From Pedobacter metabolipauper (GTDB taxonomy: Bacteria > Bacteroidota > Bacteroidia > Sphingobacteriales > Sphingobacteriaceae), in the NCBI RefSeq assembly GCF_004362715.1, contig NZ_SNYC01000004.1, forward strand, positions 310,001-374,000: 64,000 nucleotides of DNA, read 5' to 3'. The position numbers and the translations under genes were made by a program. Shown piece after piece: positions 63,947 through 64,000 of the stretch. The first letter of the stretch is position 1, and the number at the start of each line of letters is the position of its first letter. The notes under the pieces were generated by a model, which worked only from the letters and a program-made list of their open reading frames with translations, ran no database searches and was not told the DNA's origin.

Positions 63947-64000
63947 TCCTTATTTAACCCTGTTGATCCCAGCTTTAGCCTGACTTTCAATGCTATTCTC

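Noticed and set aside
1..64000. CRISPR array, insertion sequence, prophage or integrase genes
   Set aside because: No regularly spaced repeats, transposase or phage-structural motifs were seen anywhere in the window.

Overview
The window looks like a chromosomal segment of a Bacteroidota bacterium, most likely of the Pedobacter/Sphingobacteriaceae type. The evidence is low GC, two SusC/SusD pairs, a GldH lipoprotein, DUF3078 and HmuY-family proteins, several lipoproteins with short lipoboxes, and promoters of the Bacteroidota type (TTG, about 17-20 nt, TAnnTTTG) instead of sigma70 boxes. Almost everything is intact core genome. Recognisable accessory or lineage-specific pieces lie at 1-2.3 kb, 9-24 kb and 53.4-54.5 kb.

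Layout. 0.3-2.0 kb: a divergent HxlR regulator and SDR/NTF2-like pair with a perfect 22-bp palindrome between them. 2.06-2.36 kb: a radC C-terminal remnant next to tRNA-Arg(CCT). 2.4-8.8 kb: metG, an LD-carboxypeptidase and a tricorn-like protease. 9.2-24.0 kb, minus strand: a polysaccharide/glycoprotein utilisation-like block, in transcription order GH95 fucosidase-like enzyme, M14 carboxypeptidase, SusC, SusD, SusC, SusD. 24.0-28.4 kb: murF, then an opposing operon holB / RicT-like PSP1 protein / gldH. 28.5-32.7 kb, plus strand: ruvX, O-methyltransferase, glucosaminidase-LysM lipoprotein, and small envelope proteins. 32.8-43.2 kb: ffh, comM-like ATPase, S9 peptidase, an ECF sigma factor overlapping a membrane/barrel protein, a DUF4397 lipoprotein, and htpG.

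43.4-52.8 kb: HmuY-like protein, M16 peptidase, def, NifU-domain protein and Mrp/ApbC (Fe-S assembly), an AsmA-like plus GT51 glycosyltransferase, hpt, psd, and an MscS channel. 52.9-56.5 kb, minus strand: the ribosomal set rpsP-rimM-trmD-rplS. It is interrupted between trmD and rplS by three small HTH-like genes, two of which are tandem paralogues. 56.6-63.9 kb: 5'-nucleotidase, YbjQ-like protein, pfkA, birA, rsfS, ftsH, a LUD protein and a KAS III-like synthase.

No phage, CRISPR array, insertion sequence or complete defence system was seen. The best candidates for something undescribed are the small-gene trio inside the ribosomal operon, the 112-residue HExxH membrane protein at 31.3 kb, and the sigma-factor-coupled single-TM/barrel protein at 38.5 kb. 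Several genes have a -7 element only a few bases upstream of the start codon, which suggests very short or absent leaders. All functional calls rest on motifs and family knowledge; no database search was possible.
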